From Anaerofilum sp. An201 (GTDB lineage: Bacteria > Bacillota > Clostridia > Oscillospirales > Ruminococcaceae): 41,757 nucleotides of DNA. The stretch spans positions 1-41,757 of the forward strand of contig NZ_NFJT01000025.1 of NCBI RefSeq assembly GCF_002160015.1, in the 5' to 3' direction. Below the pieces are notes generated by a model. The model saw nothing but the letters and a program-made list of their open reading frames with translations. It searched no databases and was not told the DNA's origin. The first letter of the stretch is position 1, and every line of letters starts with the position of its first letter. The position numbers were made by a program, and so were the translations under genes. Shown one piece after another: positions 32,930 to 40,716 of this stretch.

Positions 32930-34249
32930 ATGCGTATGTACGACCTGATCGCCAAAAAGCGGGACGGCCTTTCCCTCACCGGCGAGGAGATCGACTTCAT
33001 CATCCGCGGCTTCACAAACGGCGATATCCCCGATTACCAGATGAGCGCCTTTCTGATGGCGGTGTATCTGCGCGGCATGACCGACGAGGAGACCGCCCGC
33101 ATGACGCTGGCGATGGCGCACTCGGGCGATATGGTGGATTTGTCCGGCATCGAGGGCGTCAAGGCCGACAAGCACTCCACCGGCGGCGTGGGCGACAAGA
33201 CCACGCTGGTGGTGGCGCCGGTGGTGGCCAGCTGCGGGGTGAAGATCGCCAAGATGAGCGGGCGCGGCCTGGGCCACACGGGCGGCACGGTGGACAAGAT
33301 GGAGTCGGTGCCCGGCTGCCGCACCAGCCTGCCCAGCGAGGAGTTCATCGCACAGGTGAACCACATCGGGATCAGCGTGGTGGGCCAGAGCGGGAACCTC
33401 GCCCCCGCCGACAAGAAGATGTATGCACTGCGGGACGTCACCGCCACCATCGCCAGCGTGCCGCTGATTGCGTCCTCCATCATGAGCAAAAAGCTGGCCG
33501 CCGGTGCCGACTGCATCCTGCTGGACGTCAAGACCGGCAACGGGGCCTTTATGAAAACGCTGGACGACTCCATCGCGCTGGCGCGTGCAATGGTGGCCAT
33601 CGGCACACACAACGGCCGCAAGGTGGCGGCGCTGGTGACCGATATGGACACCCCGCTGGGCCATGCGGTGGGCAACTCGCTGGAGGTTGCCGAATCGGTG
33701 CAGGTGCTGCGGGGATGCGGCCCGGCCGACCTCACCACCGTCTGCCGCGAGCTGGCCTCCAACCTGCTGATGCTGGCAGGGAAGGGGACGTTGGAGGAAT
33801 GCCGCGCGCTCTTTGACGAGGCCATTTCCAGCGGCCGCGCCTTCGAGACCTGCAAGGCGATGTTCGCGGCGCAGGGAGGGGATGTGTCGGTGCTGGAGGA
33901 CGGCAGTTTCCGCAAGGCGAAATACAGCCATGTGGTCAGGTCGCCGCGGGGCGGCTGGGTGTGCGCCACCAACACCGAGCAGATCGGCATTGCCAGCGTC
34001 ATGCTGGGGGCCGGCCGCACCCGCAAGGAAGACCCCATCAACTTTGCGGCGGGCATTGTGCTGAACAAGAAAGCGGGCGACGCCGTGCAGCCGGGCGAAG
34101 CGCTCGCCACCCTGTACGCCGACGATGAATCCCTCTTTGACGCCGCCGCGCAGACCTTCCTTGCGGCCTATACCTTTGGAGATGAAGCGCCGGTCCTGCC
34201 GCCGCTGGTGATGGCGCGCGTGACCGAAAGCGGGGTGGAGCGCTTCTGA
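32930..34249 (+). CDS. pdp: Pyrimidine-nucleoside phosphorylase
   Basis: A 439-aa enzyme that splits uridine and thymidine (and deoxyuridine) with phosphate, giving base and (deoxy)ribose 1-phosphate. The N-terminal helical domain begins MRMYDLIAKKRDGLSLT. The phosphate-binding KADKHSTGGVGDKT is at about 78-91, and KMSGRGLGHTGGTVDKMES follows. Lys/Ser residues of the active site are present, and a C-terminal domain with AGIVLNKKAGDAVQPGE completes the family length. Broad PyNP rather than strict thymidine phosphorylase (DeoA) is the usual Firmicutes form. AAAAGGAGG precedes ATG 32930. It completes the salvage route from the ABC importer. Confidence 0.95.
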   Translation: MRMYDLIAKKRDGLSLTGEEIDFIIRGFTNGDIPDYQMSAFLMAVYLRGMTDEETARMTLAMAHSGDMVDLSGIEGVKADKHSTGGVGDKTTLVVAPVVASCGVKIAKMSGRGLGHTGGTVDKMESVPGCRTSLPSEEFIAQVNHIGISVVGQSGNLAPADKKMYALRDVTATIASVPLIASSIMSKKLAAGADCILLDVKTGNGAFMKTLDDSIALARAMVAIGTHNGRKVAALVTDMDTPLGHAVGNSLEVAESVQVLRGCGPADLTTVCRELASNLLMLAGKGTLEECRALFDEAISSGRAFETCKAMFAAQGGDVSVLEDGSFRKAKYSHVVRSPRGGWVCATNTEQIGIASVMLGAGRTRKEDPINFAAGIVLNKKAGDAVQPGEALATLYADDESLFDAAAQTFLAAYTFGDEAPVLPPLVMARVTESGVERF

Positions 34250-34716
34250 AACGGCATGCTCCCGCGCCGCGCTGGCTGCGGCGCATCCTGTGGGTGCTTC
34301 TGGCAGGGTGGATGACGGTGATCTTCGTCTTTTCCGCCCAGCCGGCCACCGAGTCGTCGGCGCTCAGCGGCCGTGCCACCGGGTTTCTGGCAAAGCTGCT
34401 GGGCGGGGAACTGGCCCAGCAGCTGCAATGGCTGGAATTTATCGTGCGCAAAACGGCCCACTTTTCCGAATACGGCCTCTTGGGCGTGCTGGCCGGCGGA
34501 CTGCTGCTGGCCTATGGGCATCCGCCGCGCCGTCAGTGGATCGCATTGGCAGGCTGTGCCGCCTATGCGGTCAGCGACGAGCTGCACCAGGCGTTTGTGC
34601 CCGGCCGTTCTCCCGGCCTGCGGGATGTCTGCATCGACAGCGCCGGCGCCTGCGCCGGCATCCTGCTGGTGACGGCAGCGGTACTGATGTGGCGCCGTCT
34701 GCATGCGCGGCGATAA
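34246..34716 (+). CDS. VanZ-like membrane protein
   Basis: A small membrane protein of the VanZ family (function unclear; VanZ itself gives low teicoplanin resistance). It has the family features VIFVFSAQPA, FIVRKTAHFSEYGLLGVLA, SDELHQAFVPGRSPGLRDVCIDSAGA and four hydrophobic segments. The first conventional in-frame start is GTG at 34294, giving 140 aa. However, the frame upstream encodes KRHAPAPRWLRRILW, which looks like a normal VanZ N-terminus. A CTG at 34246 overlaps the pdp stop (CTGA) and has GGAG 5 nt upstream, so a rare CTG start is the boundary given here. Use 34294 if a conventional start is preferred. Confidence 0.8.
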   Translation: MKRHAPAPRWLRRILWVLLAGWMTVIFVFSAQPATESSALSGRATGFLAKLLGGELAQQLQWLEFIVRKTAHFSEYGLLGVLAGGLLLAYGHPPRRQWIALAGCAAYAVSDELHQAFVPGRSPGLRDVCIDSAGACAGILLVTAAVLMWRRLHARR

Positions 34717-34729
34717 CACATACAAAACA

Positions 34730-34775
34730 AACATCCCCGGACGCGGCAAATATGCGCCGTATCCGGGGATGTTTT
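34730..34775. terminator. Bidirectional terminator
   Basis: AACATCCCCGG (34730-34740) pairs with CCGGGGATGTT, with an inner ACGCGG/CCGT core, and T runs occur on both strands. It lies between convergent vanZ-like and dCMP deaminase-like genes. Confidence 0.9.
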
Positions 34776-34865
34776 GCTGTACGTGAAATACTATTTGTAA
34801 AAACACCTGTCAAAGGTACATTTGGTAAAGGAAAAATACGGCGGAAACCGCGCCTTGCAAGGACC

Positions 34866-35354
34866 TCAGTAGCCGGTCACGCCCTCCAGCGACTCGTCGT
34901 TGTCCACCCAGTCCTGCACTCGCACAACGCGGTAGTTGTCCTTGGTGTCGCGGATGTAGACGGTGGAGATGCCGGCGTTGATGATCATTCGCTTGCACAT
35001 CGAGCAGCTGCTGGCGTTTTTGACATAGCTGCCGTCGGACACCTCGCGCCCCACCAGATACAGGCTGCTGCCGATCATCTTGTCGCGGGGGGCGCTGATG
35101 ATGGCGTTGGCCTCGGCGTGCACGCTGCGGCACATCTCATAGCGTTCTCCGCGCGGAATTTTCAGTTTCTGCCGGATGCACACCTTCAGGTCGCTGCAGT
35201 TCTTGCGCCCGCGCGGCGCACCCACATAGCCGGTGGCGATCACTTCGTCGTTTTTCACAATGACAGCGCCGTACAGCCGGCGCAGGCAGGTGCCGCGCTG
35301 CGATACCATCTCGGCCAGATCCAGATAATAGTTTTGTTTGTCTCTGCGCTCCAT
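34866..35354 (-). CDS. dCMP deaminase family protein, ComEB-like
   Basis: A 162-aa zinc-dependent deaminase predicted to convert dCMP to dUMP for thymidylate synthesis. The zinc site is H79 in HAE (E81 catalytic) with C117 and C120 in SCSMC; the usual Pro before the first cysteine is replaced by Ser. The Cys-rich segment KNCSDLKVC (52-59) is also typical of the ComEB group. ATG at 35354 is preceded by AAAGGCGGG. It stands alone between two terminators. Its pyrimidine role agrees with the neighbouring salvage genes, although it is on the opposite strand. Confidence 0.88.
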   Translation of the reverse strand: MERRDKQNYYLDLAEMVSQRGTCLRRLYGAVIVKNDEVIATGYVGAPRGRKNCSDLKVCIRQKLKIPRGERYEMCRSVHAEANAIISAPRDKMIGSSLYLVGREVSDGSYVKNASSCSMCKRMIINAGISTVYIRDTKDNYRVVRVQDWVDNDESLEGVTGY

Positions 35355-35380
35355 CTCGGTCCCGCCTTTCTTTTGCTAAA

Positions 35381-35409
35381 AGCGTAGCAGATTTTGTGGT
35401 TTCCGTCAA
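35381..35409 (-). promoter_or_regulatory. Promoter for the dCMP deaminase gene
   Basis: Minus-strand TTGACG (35404-35409) with TACGCT (35381-35386) 17 nt away. It has a good -35 and a weak -10, and begins directly after the terminator of the upstream operon. Confidence 0.5.
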
Positions 35410-35410
35410 G

Positions 35411-35456
35411 AAAAAACGATGCGGCCCGCCGCGAAAAGAAGCGGCAGGCCGTATTG
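35411..35456 (-). terminator. Terminator after the anti-sigma gene
   Basis: On the minus strand, GGCC-CCGC pairs with GCGG-GGCC across a CTTTT-type loop, followed by CGTTTTTTC. Confidence 0.85.
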
Positions 35457-35459
35457 TTT

Positions 35460-36875
35460 TCAGTTGTCGAAGCGGATAATGTGGCCGTTCAGTTTCACGT
35501 GGTCGATCTCCTCCATCTTGGCCGGCCGGCTGAAGATGGATTTGCACTGGATCGTCTCGCCGTCGCTGGTGGTGGTGACCGAATCCACCTCCATCGCGCT
35601 GCCGTCCTTCAGGAACACCTCCAGCTCGATCGAGTCGGAATAGGCATACATCTCGCCTTCTCCATGCACCGTCACCCCGATGGGCGACACCGTTATCTGG
35701 GAAACTTTCCAGGGATTCATGTCGATGTCACACGCAGCCGAGAGGGTGTCGTTGGCCGGCCGCAAACGGAAGGTGGTCTGCCACTGCCCGCTCTGCTGGT
35801 GTGCATAGCTCACCAGGTCGCCGTAGATGTGGACGTCCTTGAACAGCGCTTCTCCGGGCACCAGTGCGATCTGTTCCTCGCGTGTGGTGTAGCTGCTGCG
35901 ACCTTCCCGCACCACCGTTCCCAGCGAGATATTCGCGCCGGAAACATCGAAGCGGTGTCCTTCCTTGTCGCCCAGCACCACCGAGCATTCGTTGTACAGC
36001 CCGGTTTCGGGATCGTAGTGCAGCTGCACATGCAGCATATTGTCCACCACGGCGGCATTGCTCACGCTCACCCAGGGATATTCTTCAAAGGTCAGCGGCA
36101 AGCCGTTTTCCATCAGAACCGGCATGGCCTGGGTGTCGATCAGCTCGGTCAGATCCTCCATCCGTGCCCCCCAGGCGGAGTACTGCTCCACATCGGACGG
36201 ATACAGCAGCGCGGGGTGCGCGTTGGCGCGCGCCACATCCTCCAGCGTATAGCCGCTGTCCACCATTTCCTCCCGCTCTTCGCCGCTCAGGAAGGAATGC
36301 AGCAGCAGGGAAATTTTCTTTCCGGCGATCTTGCTGGCAGACTGGCTTCGCAGCTGGATGGTAGCCGTCTGGGTCTCCTCGTCGTACCACAGCACCTCGG
36401 CCTGATTGAACAGCTCCTCGCCGTCCAGAATCGTGCCGTCTGCGCGCACGCACAGATCCCGCAGCTGCACGGTCTCATCCAGGCGGTTCTTTTTCTCGGT
36501 ATCCTGTAGCGTCAGGTAAACCACCGCCACGTCCTCGTCGTTCATGGCGGCCAGAACTTCCATTCGGATCCCGTTGTCCTCGTCGGCCAGGTTCACCGGC
36601 TGCAGGAGGGACACCAGGTCGTCCCCCAGCTTATCCAGCGAACGCCGGAGCGGCGGATTGGCCGCCACGCCCACCACGCCGGACAGCACGATCACAGCAG
36701 CGGCGGCGGCAACGGCGACGGTCTGCCGGACCACCCGCCGCCAGGGGATACAGCGCGCCCTTTCCGGATGGGCGGAAGGCTGGCATTGCTCCAGGATGCT
36801 CTGCCGCAGCTCGGGACGGAGAACAACGGATTGCAGACGGCGGTCCATCGAATCTTTGAAATTGTTTTCGCTCAA
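35460..36875 (-). CDS. Anti-sigma factor, DUF4179-like
   Basis: A 471-aa single-pass membrane protein. A short cytoplasmic part (1-50), which should bind the ECF sigma factor, is followed by one helix (51-73) and a large extracytoplasmic region. The first section after the helix, VAANPPLRRSLDKLGDDLVSLLQPVN, has the look of DUF4179, and the rest is beta-rich. The start is TTG at 36875, which overlaps the sigma stop as TTGA and has an AAGGGTGGG site; the first ATG (36848) would give a protein 9 residues shorter. Overlap with the sigma gene ensures balanced synthesis. The signal sensed is not known. Confidence 0.82.
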   Translation of the reverse strand: MSENNFKDSMDRRLQSVVLRPELRQSILEQCQPSAHPERARCIPWRRVVRQTVAVAAAAAVIVLSGVVGVAANPPLRRSLDKLGDDLVSLLQPVNLADEDNGIRMEVLAAMNDEDVAVVYLTLQDTEKKNRLDETVQLRDLCVRADGTILDGEELFNQAEVLWYDEETQTATIQLRSQSASKIAGKKISLLLHSFLSGEEREEMVDSGYTLEDVARANAHPALLYPSDVEQYSAWGARMEDLTELIDTQAMPVLMENGLPLTFEEYPWVSVSNAAVVDNMLHVQLHYDPETGLYNECSVVLGDKEGHRFDVSGANISLGTVVREGRSSYTTREEQIALVPGEALFKDVHIYGDLVSYAHQQSGQWQTTFRLRPANDTLSAACDIDMNPWKVSQITVSPIGVTVHGEGEMYAYSDSIELEVFLKDGSAMEVDSVTTTSDGETIQCKSIFSRPAKMEEIDHVKLNGHIIRFDN

Positions 36876-37384
36876 TCGAATTCCCACCCTTCCAATCTGG
36901 ATTTCAGCTGTTCGCGTGCACGTTTGAGCCGCACCGAAATCGTGGATTCCGGCGCGCCCAGCACCTTGGCGATCTCGCTGATTTTCAGGTCCTGATAATA
37001 ATACAGCAGCAGCACTTCGCGATATTTGGGCTTCAGCGCCACCACTTCTTCCAGAAGCGCCCCGTCCTCCGCGGCGTGGGGGCCTTCGGCGTCGGGGATA
37101 TCGTTCAGCTCCTCCACCACATTCACCCTGCGCCGCCAGGCGGTGCGCAGATAGTCCTTGCACACGTTGATGGCGATGCGGGTCACCCAGGTTTTTTCGC
37201 CTGCGCCGCCGTTGAACTGGCCGTAGTTGCGGTATACTTTCAAAAAAGTATCCTGCACGGCGTCCTCGGCCAGCTGCATATCCTTCAAATATAAGTAGCA
37301 CATGCGAAGCAGGCCGGTGCCGTATTGATCGACGATGCGTTCCATGTCCGGGACAGCGGGGGAAGCCTGTGTTGGCTGCAGCAT
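36872..37384 (-). CDS. ECF-type RNA polymerase sigma factor
   Basis: A 170-aa extracytoplasmic-function sigma factor. Region 2 includes LYLKDMQLAEDAVQDTFLKVYRNY (core binding and -10 recognition), and region 4 is the helix-turn-helix KISEIAKVLGAPESTISVRLKRAREQL near the C-terminus. ATG at 37384 follows a GAAAGGG site. The next gene is its presumed anti-sigma factor, overlapping by 4 nt. A promoter of the ECF type lies directly upstream (37408-37436), so self-activation is likely. The group cannot be fixed further without comparison, but SigV/SigW-like Firmicutes sets with DUF4179 partners are the closest picture. Confidence 0.92.
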   Translation of the reverse strand: MLQPTQASPAVPDMERIVDQYGTGLLRMCYLYLKDMQLAEDAVQDTFLKVYRNYGQFNGGAGEKTWVTRIAINVCKDYLRTAWRRRVNVVEELNDIPDAEGPHAAEDGALLEEVVALKPKYREVLLLYYYQDLKISEIAKVLGAPESTISVRLKRAREQLKSRLEGWEFD

Positions 37385-37407
37385 GATATCGGACCCTTTC
37401 TGTCTGT

Positions 37408-37436
37408 TAGACGGGGATTCTTACGAATTTCTTTCA
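37408..37436 (-). promoter_or_regulatory. ECF-type autoregulatory promoter
   Basis: Minus-strand TGAAAG (37431-37436) and CGTCTA (37408-37413) with 17-nt spacing resemble the TGAAAC/CGTC elements read by ECF sigma factors. A direct repeat GTAAGAAT lies around it. The leader would be about 17 nt. Confidence 0.65.
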
Positions 37437-37482
37437 AAATTCTTACAGGTTTTTTTGAGAAATGGCCGCCGCGCAAAAACAG

Positions 37483-37511
37483 TTGGAAATTCGGGCTGCG
37501 TATGGTATCAT
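37483..37511 (+). promoter_or_regulatory. Promoter for the DUF1887 gene
   Basis: TTGGAA (37483-37488) and TATCAT (37506-37511), 17-nt spacing, with TGG before the -10. It is divergent from the ECF promoter. Confidence 0.6.
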
Positions 37512-37598
37512 AACAGCAGAACGAGAACGGCCGGTTGCTGTATTTTATTATAAAGCATATTGCATAAAATAGCAATATGTCCACAGGAGGCAGAGAAG

Positions 37599-38789
37599 TT
37601 GAACACCCTGGTCGAACTGTACGACAAAGAGACGATGGAGAACATTCTGGGCAGCTGCATTTTCCAGCCTCGCCATGTGGTGTATCTGTGTGATGTACAC
37701 GACAGCACCATGCGCCGCGAAAAAGCGGTGTACCGTGTGTTTCAGCGCCGGAAGATGGATACGATGCCGCGGTTCTACTATGTGGACACCGGCAATCCGG
37801 CCGCCATCCACCGCGCGCTGGAGGCCATTGCGCGCGACTGGTCCGACTGTGTGTTCGACTTCACCGGCGGCAAGGATCTGGCGCTGCTGATGGCGGGCGG
37901 GTTCTGCCAGAAGCACAACCTGCCCGGCTATTATATCGACATCGACCGCCAGCGCTTTGTGCCGGTGTTCGGCTGCCAGGAGCTGGCGGCACAGTTCGCG
38001 ATGCCCCATCTGCGGGCGGGGGATTTCTTTGCGGCCAGCGGCGCCGGGATCCTGGGGTACGGGCATTTCCCGCTGTCCTGGATGGACGAGGAATTCGAGC
38101 AGGACGTGCTGCGGGTGTGGGAGTGCATCATGGCGGCGCCCGGACGGTGGGGGAACGTGGCGGGATTTTTCCAGGCAGCCTTCCGCGCAAGCGCGGAGGA
38201 ACAGCTCACCTACCACACCCGCCAGCGCCTGGGGACGGGAGGGCAGTCCACGGTCCGGGTGGACCTGGCGGCCCTGCGGCGTCTGCGGGCGGCGGGGGTC
38301 CTGACCTGGCTGGAGTGTGACGGCGACCGGGTGGCCTTCACCATTAAGAACGGGCTGCTGAAAAAGTGCCTGTCCAACCACGGGATCTGGCTGGAGCTGT
38401 ACGGGTATCTGTGCGCCAAACAGACCGGCTGGTTCGACGACGTGCGCACCAGCCTGCTGATCGACTGGGACGGCGAGGATGCCTCCGCCGGCACCCGCAA
38501 CGAAGTGGACATCTTTCTGCTGAAAGGGGTCACGCCGGTGTTCATCAGCTGCAAGATGGGCTCCCCCAGCGCGCTGGCACTGGCCGAGATCAAAACCATC
38601 AGCACCAAGTTCGGGGGCAGCCGGGCCAAGACGGTGCTGCTCACCGCCAGCGCCGTGAAGAGCGAGAACCACGTCATCGCCCAGCGCGCCCGCGATATGA
38701 ACATCACCCTCATCGACCGGGGCGACCTGGGCCGCCGCGATCTGGGCGCGCAGCTGGTGCGCATCGCGAAAAGCTGGCCGGAAAGCTGA
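37599..38789 (+). CDS. Orphan DUF1887 protein, Card1/Can2-like CARF nuclease
   Basis: A 396-aa protein with an N-terminal CARF-like Rossmann domain (about 1-135) and a C-terminal PD-(D/E)xK-type domain (about 255-395). The CARF hallmark is DFTGGKDLALLMAGG (87-101), the nucleotide-binding loop after the third strand. Putative nuclease residues are E266 (WLELY), D304 (NEVDIF) and K319 (FISCK); the usual acidic residue two before the lysine is S317. Card1/Can2 are activated by cyclic tetra-adenylate made by type III CRISPR systems, but no CRISPR gene or array is in this window. The start is TTG at 37599, 8 nt after a perfect AGGAGG (37585-37590). An upstream in-frame TTG (37560) has no ribosome binding site. 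Confidence 0.85.
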   Translation: MNTLVELYDKETMENILGSCIFQPRHVVYLCDVHDSTMRREKAVYRVFQRRKMDTMPRFYYVDTGNPAAIHRALEAIARDWSDCVFDFTGGKDLALLMAGGFCQKHNLPGYYIDIDRQRFVPVFGCQELAAQFAMPHLRAGDFFAASGAGILGYGHFPLSWMDEEFEQDVLRVWECIMAAPGRWGNVAGFFQAAFRASAEEQLTYHTRQRLGTGGQSTVRVDLAALRRLRAAGVLTWLECDGDRVAFTIKNGLLKKCLSNHGIWLELYGYLCAKQTGWFDDVRTSLLIDWDGEDASAGTRNEVDIFLLKGVTPVFISCKMGSPSALALAEIKTISTKFGGSRAKTVLLTASAVKSENHVIAQRARDMNITLIDRGDLGRRDLGAQLVRIAKSWPES

Positions 38790-38807
38790 AAAATCCCGAA
38801 AAAACCC

Positions 38808-38836
38808 TTGCATTCCGCCGCGGGATGTGGTATGAT
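38808..38836 (+). promoter_or_regulatory. Promoter for rpsB-tsf
   Basis: TTGCAT (38808-38813) and TATGAT (38831-38836), 17-nt spacing, with TGTGG before the -10. The leader is about 95 nt. Confidence 0.65.
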
Positions 38837-38939
38837 AAATCGGCAAAACGCACGCATTGCTTTGTTCCGCCGGTGCCCGGCAGGGTGGCGGAGCAGCGCT
38901 GCAATGCGGAGGCAAAACAAATTTCAGGAGGATTTTATT

Positions 38940-39659
38940 ATGGCAGTCGTATCTATGAAGCAGCTTCTCGAGGCCGGTGTGCACTTCGGTCACCAGACCC
39001 GCCGCTGGAACCCCAAGATGGCCCGTTACATCTTCACCGAGCGCAACGGCATCTATATCATCGACCTGCAGAAGACCGTGAAGAAGCTGGACGAGGCCTA
39101 CAACTTCGTTCGTGATCTGTCCAGCCAGGGTGGTTCCATCCTGTTCGTGGGCACCAAGAAGCAGGCGCAGGAGTCCATCCGCGAGGAGGCCGAGCGCTGC
39201 GGCATGCACTTCGTGAATGCCCGTTGGCTGGGCGGCATGCTGACCAACTTCCGCACCATCCGTCACCGGATCGACCGCATGGAGCAGCTGAAGAAAATGC
39301 GCGAGGACGGCACTTTCGACATGCTGCCCAAGAAGGAAGTTGTCAAGCTGGAGCTGGAGATCGAGAAGCTGGAGAAGTTCCTGGGCGGCGTGAAGAACAT
39401 GAACAAGCTGCCGCAGGCCCTGTTCATCGTGGACCCCCGCAAGGAGCGCATCGCCGTTTCCGAGGCCCGCAAGCTGAACATCCCCATCGTTGCCATTGTT
39501 GATACCAACTGCGATCCCGACGAGATCGACTACGTGATCCCCGGCAACGACGACGCCATCCGCGCTGTGAAGCTGATCGCCGGCGCCATGGCCGATGCCG
39601 TGCTGGAAGGCCGTCAGGGCGAGCAGGTCGAGGAGACCGCCGAGGAAGCCGAGGCCTGA
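38940..39659 (+). CDS. rpsB: 30S ribosomal protein S2
   Basis: A 239-aa small-subunit ribosomal protein. It begins [27 protein letters not shown] and has the family stretches [18 protein letters not shown] and VDTNCDP. The C-terminus is acidic ([12 protein letters not shown]), as often in Firmicutes. ATG at 38940 has AGGAGG (38926-38931) 8 nt upstream. Elongation factor Ts follows 41 nt after the stop, the standard rpsB-tsf pair. Codon choice is strongly biased, as expected for a highly expressed gene. Confidence 0.98.
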   Translation: MAVVSMKQLLEAGVHFGHQTRRWNPKMARYIFTERNGIYIIDLQKTVKKLDEAYNFVRDLSSQGGSILFVGTKKQAQESIREEAERCGMHFVNARWLGGMLTNFRTIRHRIDRMEQLKKMREDGTFDMLPKKEVVKLELEIEKLEKFLGGVKNMNKLPQALFIVDPRKERIAVSEARKLNIPIVAIVDTNCDPDEIDYVIPGNDDAIRAVKLIAGAMADAVLEGRQGEQVEETAEEAEA

Positions 39660-39700
39660 TTTTTCCACGGGACAACAGCAAAGAAAGGGAGTTAAAAAAT

Positions 39701-40624
39701 ATGGCTAACTTTACTGCACAAGACGTCAAGAACCTGCGCGAGCAGACCGGCTGCGGCATGATGGACTGCAAGAAGGCCCTCACCGAGTCCGACGGCAACT
39801 TCGAGAAGGCCGTTGAGTTCCTGCGTGAGAAGGGCCTGGCCGCTGCCGCCAAGAAGGCCAGCCGCATCGCCGCCGAGGGCATGGTGTACGCCGTGGCCGA
39901 CAACGCCAAGAAGGTGGGCGTTGTTCTGGAAGTGAACGCCGAGACCGACTTCGTGGCCAAGAACGACATGTTCAAGGACTTCGTGAAGGACGTTGCCCAG
40001 GTCATCATGGACCAGAACCCCGCCGACGTGGACGCTCTGCTGGCCTGCCAGATGGGCGACACCACCGTGGACGCTGCCCTGAAGGACAAGATCCTGGTCA
40101 TCGGCGAGAACATCAAGATCCGCCGCTTCACCCGCTACGAGGGCCCCTGCGCCGCTTATATCCATGCCGGCGGAACCCATGCCGTGCTGGTTTCCTTCAA
40201 CACCAGCGACGAGATCGCGGCCAACCCCGCTTTCGAGGCCTGCGGCAAGGATGTCTGCATGCAGATCGCCGCTGTGAACCCCAGCTACGTGCGTGAGAGC
40301 GACGTTCCCGCGGATGTGATCGAGAAGGAGAAGGAGATCCTGCTCGCTCAGATCGAGAGCGATCCCAAGAACGCCAACAAGCCCGCGCAGGTGAAAGAGA
40401 AGATGATCACCGGCAAGATCGGCAAGTACTACAAGGAGAACTGCCTGGTGGATCAGGAGTTCGTCAAGGATCCCGACCTGACCGTTGGCAAGTACGTCGA
40501 GAAGGTTGCCGGCCAGCTGGGCGGCTCCATCGAGATCGTGAAGTTCGAGCGCTACGAGAAGGGCGAAGGCCTGGAGAAGCGCGCCGACGACTTCGCTTCC
40601 GAAGTTGCCAGCATGATGAAATAA
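39701..40624 (+). CDS. tsf: Translation elongation factor Ts
   Basis: A 307-aa guanine-nucleotide exchange factor for EF-Tu. The N-terminal UBA-like domain has VKNLREQTGCGMMDCKKAL, followed by the conserved NAETDFVAKN and HIHAGG-like AYIHAGGTHAVL segments. The length fits the family. ATG at 39701 has a GGGAG site 9 nt upstream. In related genomes pyrH and frr usually follow; here an IS3 element begins about 46 nt after the stop, and no clear intrinsic terminator lies in between. Confidence 0.98.
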   Translation: MANFTAQDVKNLREQTGCGMMDCKKALTESDGNFEKAVEFLREKGLAAAAKKASRIAAEGMVYAVADNAKKVGVVLEVNAETDFVAKNDMFKDFVKDVAQVIMDQNPADVDALLACQMGDTTVDAALKDKILVIGENIKIRRFTRYEGPCAAYIHAGGTHAVLVSFNTSDEIAANPAFEACGKDVCMQIAAVNPSYVRESDVPADVIEKEKEILLAQIESDPKNANKPAQVKEKMITGKIGKYYKENCLVDQEFVKDPDLTVGKYVEKVAGQLGGSIEIVKFERYEKGEGLEKRADDFASEVASMMK

Positions 40625-40716
40625 GCTGCAAAAAGCACAGACCCCCTTTGCCTCGTGAACCGCCCCAGATTGTGCAGACAGCACAAAAAGGGCCCCTGGT
40701 GCAGGAATATTCGGTT

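Noticed and set aside
37385-38939. A CRISPR array or cas gene around the DUF1887 gene
   Set aside because: I looked on both sides and found no direct repeats with regular spacers and no Cas-like product. The neighbours are an ECF operon and rpsB.
39660-40716. A second gene between tsf and the transposase
   Set aside because: Only about 90 bp separate the two stops, with no start and ribosome binding site and no clear terminator.
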